Source: Methylomonas rivi
GTDB lineage: Bacteria; Pseudomonadota; Gammaproteobacteria; Methylococcales; Methylomonadaceae
Direction: 5' to 3'
DNA length: 54,834 bases
NCBI RefSeq assembly: GCF_024505165.1
Contig: NZ_JANIBK010000012.1
Span: forward strand, 1 to 54,834
Of the stretch, positions 51,484 to 54,834 are shown in pieces; position 1 is the first letter of the stretch; every line of letters starts with the position of its first letter. Both the position numbers and the translations under genes were made by a program. The notes beneath the pieces were generated by a model. The model ran no database searches and was not told the origin of the DNA. It saw only the letters and a program-made list of their open reading frames with translations.

Positions 51484-52012
51484 AATAAGTATCTTCTAGC
51501 CATCGCTGAGGATTGGTTTGAATGTAGTCAGCGATTTTTAAATAAGCTGCCTCATTGCGGATAATGTGTTCGTAATAATTACGCTGCCAAATTTTACTAT
51601 TGGGGGAGCCTTGCAAATTTCGTAAGCTTTTGGTCACCGCTGATTTATATCCGCGAATCACGTCACCAACGGTAGGGGCGCGTTGCACGCGCCCTTGTTC
51701 TGTTTGTTCAATATCTGATGAATCAGGGCGCATGCAATGCGCCCCTACAATTTCAACGATGGCGTGGAAATGATTGGGCATGATGACAAAATCATGCAAA
51801 ACGATATTGGCTCGCAACTCTTGGGTTTTTTGCCATTCCATATAGGCTAATCGCCCCGCATTATTCAAAATCATTTTTCCATTTACGATAACCCCAAATA
51901 ATGGTACACGCTCATGACAACAAATAGTAATAAAGAACAGACCAGCCTTTGAGTAATCATACCCCTTCAATCGTATTAATTTTCTATGACGAATATTCGG
52001 ATCAAAGTTCAC
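51476..52012 (-). CDS. REP-associated tyrosine transposase (RAYT, Y1_Tnp)
   Basis: This 178-residue single-strand transposase is of the TnpA/IS200-like HUH fold. The HUH motif is VIMPNHFHAIVEI, and the catalytic tyrosine region is IWQRNYYEHIIRNEAAYLKI, ending YIQTNPQRW. RAYTs process GTAG-headed REP hairpins. The start is GTG 52012 (the ATG two bases upstream is followed by a stop). Between the HUH motif and VGDVIRGYKSAVTKSL lies a stretch encoded by a REPIN-like palindrome (51672-51748). The gene sits between the PIN gene and hsdR and overlaps hsdR by 8 nt, so it seems to have entered the R-M operon. It may still be active, as all key residues are present. Confidence 0.88.
   Translation of the reverse strand: MNFDPNIRHRKLIRLKGYDYSKAGLFFITICCHERVPLFGVIVNGKMILNNAGRLAYMEWQKTQELRANIVLHDFVIMPNHFHAIVEIVGAHCMRPDSSDIEQTEQGRVQRAPTVGDVIRGYKSAVTKSLRNLQGSPNSKIWQRNYYEHIIRNEAAYLKIADYIQTNPQRWLEDTYYV
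51672..51748. repeat. REPIN-like element inside the RAYT gene
   Basis: The 77-bp element starts with GTAGGGGC (51672-51679) and ends with GCCCCTAC (51741-51748). Both ends are perfect 8-bp-stem hairpins (GGGCGCGT/ACGCGCCC and GGGCGCAT/ATGCGCCC). It is the same class as the copy in hsdR. The frame is kept through it, giving roughly VGAHCMRPDSSDIEQ and GRVQRAPT. Confidence 0.82.
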
Positions 52013-52033
52013 ATTTCATCCAACCTAAAGGGT

Positions 52034-52567
52034 TTATTTTAATTTGTTGTTTGCAGTGAGAATATCAACATTGGCGCCTGAAAAATCCGCATCGTTGGTG
52101 ACTAACACACACTGATGCTGCTGACAGGTTTGAACAATAAGTTCATCGTTAAAATCGCTATTAACCAAACTAATTGCGTTAATATCTGCAACGTCAAACA
52201 ATTTACCAACCAGAGCGAATTTATTTAATATTCTGCCTTTGACTATAGTTTCCACATCTTGCGATGCTTGAGTACCTTCCGGTTCGGAACGGAAGCTTTT
52301 GAAGTTGACTTGTTGTTTATTCAATCCCTTGGTTCTTAAATAATTTTCGTATTCTATGCGTAGAAAACGGTTTATAAACTCAGACAATACAGTTACATCC
52401 ACGCACAGATCGTTACCCATTTTTAGACATTGACTGAAAACCGATGAGTAAGTGTTTGCCCATGTTGAAGACGTACTACCGAACAAATACAACAACACAT
52501 TGGTATCAAAAAATAACGGTCTTCCTTGTACAGCCCCAATGTTTGCCGGGGTAATCCTTAAACTCAT
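52034..52567 (-). CDS. PIN-domain nuclease
   Basis: ATG 52567 overlaps the STAS-like gene stop by 4 nt and gives 177 residues; an in-frame start at 52609 lies inside that gene. The PIN active site is readable: first Asp in RPLFFDTNVLLYLFG (D21), Glu in VTVLSEFINRFLRIE, and the C-terminal acidic cluster in DINAISLVNSDFNDELIV and LVTNDADFSG. PIN proteins are metal-dependent ribonucleases, many of them toxins such as VapC that cut tRNA or rRNA. No VapB-type antitoxin gene is adjacent. Instead it is coupled to a STAS-like protein and a GHKL ATPase inside a type I R-M operon. Confidence 0.85.
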   Translation of the reverse strand: MSLRITPANIGAVQGRPLFFDTNVLLYLFGSTSSTWANTYSSVFSQCLKMGNDLCVDVTVLSEFINRFLRIEYENYLRTKGLNKQQVNFKSFRSEPEGTQASQDVETIVKGRILNKFALVGKLFDVADINAISLVNSDFNDELIVQTCQQHQCVLVTNDADFSGANVDILTANNKLK

Positions 52568-52917
52568 TCCTCTTCCCCCATGATCTGTTTTACTGATTCT
52601 TCCAGCCAAGTGGGATCTTTGTAATACAGCTTTGCGGTTTCAATCACGCGCCGCAACAACGCCTTATCGGCATCAGCCATCTCAGTGACCTTAACCGATG
52701 CGCGTACCTGTTCTTCGGAAAAATCCCGATAAAGCTGGCCAATAGCGGTATTTAAAAAAGCCGACGTCAGCATTTCCACATTCTGAAACGATATTTCTAC
52801 CACCTGCTCTTGTTGTAAAGCTTTACTGATGGCCTGAAAGATCGCTTCACCATCCTTGGCTTCCACGCAAAAGCTGCTGCCGACCAAATTGAATACCGAA
52901 ATGACAATGGGGTTCAT
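52564..52917 (-). CDS. STAS-like domain protein (DUF4325)
   Basis: This 117-residue protein resembles the DUF4325/STAS-like family. QVVEISFQNVEMLTSAFLNTAIGQLY matches the strand-helix around the phosphorylatable serine of anti-anti-sigma factors, with S52 in the TSAF position. The C-terminus (DKALLRRVIETAKLYYKDP) is helical. It is 14 bp after the GHKL gene and overlaps the PIN gene by 4 nt. GHKL kinase plus STAS protein is the pair used in partner switching; here the switched client could be the PIN nuclease (inference). Confidence 0.8.
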   Translation of the reverse strand: MNPIVISVFNLVGSSFCVEAKDGEAIFQAISKALQQEQVVEISFQNVEMLTSAFLNTAIGQLYRDFSEEQVRASVKVTEMADADKALLRRVIETAKLYYKDPTWLEESVKQIMGEEE

Positions 52918-52931
52918 ACAATCTATGCCTC

Positions 52932-53795
52932 TTAAAATAAATCTGCCGCGTTGGTTTCGCTCACCAACGCATAATTACTGTTGTCATCCGTCCGAAACGC
53001 CACGTTTACCGCTGTGCCTGGAAAAGGCTTGGTAAGTTTTTCGGTTTTTTCACCTTGGCTATCATACTGGTAATAGCCGTCGCCACTGACAATTTGCAAC
53101 TTGCCTTGGTTCAGTTTGACGAATTCGCTCAATAACGCCAAGCCGATTCCGCCCGGAATCCCAACTTTAGTCGTATTGCGGTCTTGAACCGCCCAGCGGA
53201 TCGCATCAACCGCTGAAATGGTCTTCTCGAAGCGGCGGAAAAATTTTTCTTTGAAACCGATGCCGGTATCGGCAATACAAAATTCAATGGTGTGCCGCTT
53301 GGGAAAAAACTGGCCGCAAGTATAAATGTGCTTGGTTTCGCTGTGGATTTGCGCATTCACAAACAATTCCAGCATTGCCTCTGTCATTTTTTTACGCAGA
53401 CCTTCACTCATGGTTGGCAATTCGGCACGGTTTAGAAATTGTGCGGCAACATACTGATGAAAATAACGCCCGTCATCGGGCTTCATTTTTTGATATTGGA
53501 TAGTGGTGTTATAAATATCAACGCAGCCATCAAATCCAAAATGTTTTAAAAAGTCATTTTTTTGTAGAATGGATTTAATATTAGGGCTAATATGGTCAAA
53601 AACAATATCGTTTAAATTATCTTCCAGTAAATCCAAAACAGCGCCTAAAGGCGCCGCCATATTGGCGTCAAACCAGACATAAAATGAAACAGGCATCTTT
53701 TCAAAAAAATCGCCCTTGTTTTTATCGTACAACCAGGCAATTTGAGAAAAGCCTGACGCGGTACTATGTAAATCGGATAAACAATTGGAAGTCAC
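52932..53795 (-). CDS. GHKL-type ATPase/kinase-like protein
   Basis: This 287-residue soluble protein has an N-terminal region of unknown fold (about residues 1-150) and a C-terminal HATPase_c domain. The N box is MLELFVNAQIHS (Glu and Asn), G1 is FCIADTGIGFKEKF, and G2 is GIPGGIGLALLSEFVKLN. A short tail follows (NYALVSETNAADLF). There is no H box, so it is not a classic histidine kinase; it is closer to serine kinases of the SpoIIAB type or to GHKL ATPases. The start is GTG 53795, overlapping the hsdS stop (GTGA). Together with the next two genes it forms a tight trio inserted between hsdS and hsdR. Confidence 0.82.
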   Translation of the reverse strand: MTSNCLSDLHSTASGFSQIAWLYDKNKGDFFEKMPVSFYVWFDANMAAPLGAVLDLLEDNLNDIVFDHISPNIKSILQKNDFLKHFGFDGCVDIYNTTIQYQKMKPDDGRYFHQYVAAQFLNRAELPTMSEGLRKKMTEAMLELFVNAQIHSETKHIYTCGQFFPKRHTIEFCIADTGIGFKEKFFRRFEKTISAVDAIRWAVQDRNTTKVGIPGGIGLALLSEFVKLNQGKLQIVSGDGYYQYDSQGEKTEKLTKPFPGTAVNVAFRTDDNSNYALVSETNAADLF

Positions 53796-54834
53796 ACGTT
53801 CACCCGCACTTCGCCGCTCATCAGTTTGGGTAACAGGGTGTCGCGGAGACTTTCTAGGGTGCGGATTTGAACTGCATTTGAATGTAGCTTCGGCACAATT
53901 GAATCGGCCACCGCATTAAATTGTTCAATTACTTGAAGTGATGGTTTTTTAATTGGATACCCCATCAAATGGCTTATCTCAACTCGCTGCCGCCCACTGG
54001 AACCTGCTAAACAACCTTCAGCAAAATCTCTAAAATCGCTATTACGAGCAAGTGTGTAAGTGAAAAATGGATGTAGATTTTCATTAGAACGCATAACGAT
54101 ATATTCGGTAGAGCCCCAGCCAACCTGGTTATTTTCTAATATCGTTAAATAGGCTGTTTTCCCATTTTCTAAACACGGAGTAATGCGGGCTAGCAATGTG
54201 TCTCCATTTATAAATTTAGTTCCTGAAGAAAACTCGCGGTCATACCATACATCTGGATTAAATGTGGTAGTGCTCAGCGAAGCCATCTCAAAATAGGGCG
54301 CTATGGTTCCTTTTGCCAATTTTCTTGGGGGGTTAAATTCAACTAAATCCGATATAACACCATCCTTCCAATCCTCCTGCGCCTCTTCAATAAACCACTG
54401 CCGAAACAACGTTTCCGCCATAGCTTCAAGCGTTTTATTTTGCCGGTGCAATAGGTCTATTTTGTCATCAAGGCTGCTGAGTACGGCGGCGATAGCTTTT
54501 TGTTCTGGTAGTGATGGTAGTAAGAATGGAATTTTTTCAACTACTTTTCTTTCAGCGATATTTATTTGAACAGAGCCATGAGAGGCTTGTGTAAGGAGTT
54601 CAAAACCTTGTTTTGATGATAAAAAATAATAAAGATAATTTATTTCCAATTTATCAACATCTGGCCGTAGTATAAGTAAAGCTTGGCTTATAATCCCTTT
54701 AGGATCATCTTCTTTGATAACTGATATTTTTCCAACAGTCCCTGAACAACTAATTATTAAATCGTTTGTTTTTAATTGAAAGCTTTTCAGTTTCTCAAAC
54801 GTGTCGTTACCAATAAAAAATATAAAGTCTCTGA
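53792..54834 (-). CDS. hsdS: type I restriction-modification specificity subunit HsdS, 5' partial
   Basis: The minus-strand frame is open to the window edge, so the start lies beyond 54834. HsdS recognises the target DNA for methylation and restriction. The visible part includes the end of the first target-recognition domain (NDLIISCSGTVGKISVI, then GIISQALLILRPDVD) and a central helical spacer (LPEQKAIAAVLSSLDDKIDL, HRQNKTLEAMAETLFRQW). The second recognition domain follows (ISDLVEFNPPRKLAKGTIAP, TLLARITPCLENGK, GSTEYIVMR) with the final helix (QIRTLESLRDTLLPKLMSGE). Both half-domains and the conserved LPKLMSGE end are intact. hsdM is expected just outside the window. Confidence 0.93.
   Translation of the reverse strand, partial: RDFIFFIGNDTFEKLKSFQLKTNDLIISCSGTVGKISVIKEDDPKGIISQALLILRPDVDKLEINYLYYFLSSKQGFELLTQASHGSVQINIAERKVVEKIPFLLPSLPEQKAIAAVLSSLDDKIDLLHRQNKTLEAMAETLFRQWFIEEAQEDWKDGVISDLVEFNPPRKLAKGTIAPYFEMASLSTTTFNPDVWYDREFSSGTKFINGDTLLARITPCLENGKTAYLTILENNQVGWGSTEYIVMRSNENLHPFFTYTLARNSDFRDFAEGCLAGSSGRQRVEISHLMGYPIKKPSLQVIEQFNAVADSIVPKLHSNAVQIRTLESLRDTLLPKLMSGEVRVNV

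Overview
The window is gammaproteobacterial chromosome. The best guess is a Methylococcales-type methanotroph (Methylomonas/Methylobacter-like), but that rests on gene content and remembered synteny: LptD/SurA, the AmgK-MurU recycling pair, def-fmt-rsmB-DUF4390-NtrYX, and an ExbB/ExbD/TonB-porin set whose ExbB carries a LamG domain. No methane or methanol oxidation gene lies in the window. No tRNA, rRNA or CRISPR array was seen.

Layout. (1) 1-4945, plus strand: a TonB-type energy-transduction set (ExbB with a LamG domain, ExbD, TonB-like protein, putative porin, periplasmic coiled-coil protein). (2) 4951-5226: two palindromic repeats headed by GTAG, then a bidirectional terminator. (3) 5233-9929, minus: lptD-surA and a small DbpA-type RNA-binding protein; divergent amgK-murU follows. 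(4) 11781-13293: an unrecognised membrane-anchored protein, a decayed acetyltransferase fragment and a bacteriohemerythrin. (5) 13359-24097: a chemosensory cluster with CheW, a large MCP, CheA, a STAS protein, CheY and a short MCP on the minus strand, CheR-CheD-CheB on the plus strand, and a receiver-kinase facing them. (6) 24335-31968, plus: six overlapping genes joining a corrinoid methyl-transfer module (RACo-type activator, corrinoid protein, UroD-family methyltransferase, DUF1638) to a GAF histidine kinase and a receiver-PAS-GGDEF-EAL protein. (7) 32031-36173: mixed small genes (FemAB-like acetyltransferase, DUF938 methyltransferase, GST, hemerythrin, AlkB). (8) 36448-44130, minus: core genes rplM-rpsI, ntrYX, DUF4390, rsmB, fmt and def. 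(9) 44748-48093: an EEP-family hydrolase, a VTT/DedA membrane protein, a GNAT enzyme, a small basic putative DNA-binding protein and a lipoprotein. (10) 48232-54834, minus, visibly AT-richer: a type I restriction-modification locus (hsdS cut by the window edge, hsdR) with a GHKL ATPase, a STAS-like protein, a PIN nuclease and a RAYT transposase between hsdS and hsdR.

Two places deserve most attention. The first is the six-gene operon at 24335-31968, where every gene overlaps the next by 4 or 8 nt. This ties corrinoid one-carbon chemistry to phosphorelay and cyclic-di-GMP output, and it lies beside a chemotaxis cluster whose CheA carries two MshEN-like repeats. The second is the GHKL-STAS-PIN trio inside the type I R-M operon, in the position that the anticodon nuclease gene prrC occupies in the E. 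coli prr locus. REPIN-like palindromes sit in frame inside both hsdR and the RAYT gene. A FemAB-like gene appears to have moved from about 12.8 kb to 32 kb, leaving a scar at one site and a hitchhiking gene tail at the other.

All functions come from reading motifs by eye. No database search or structure prediction was run.
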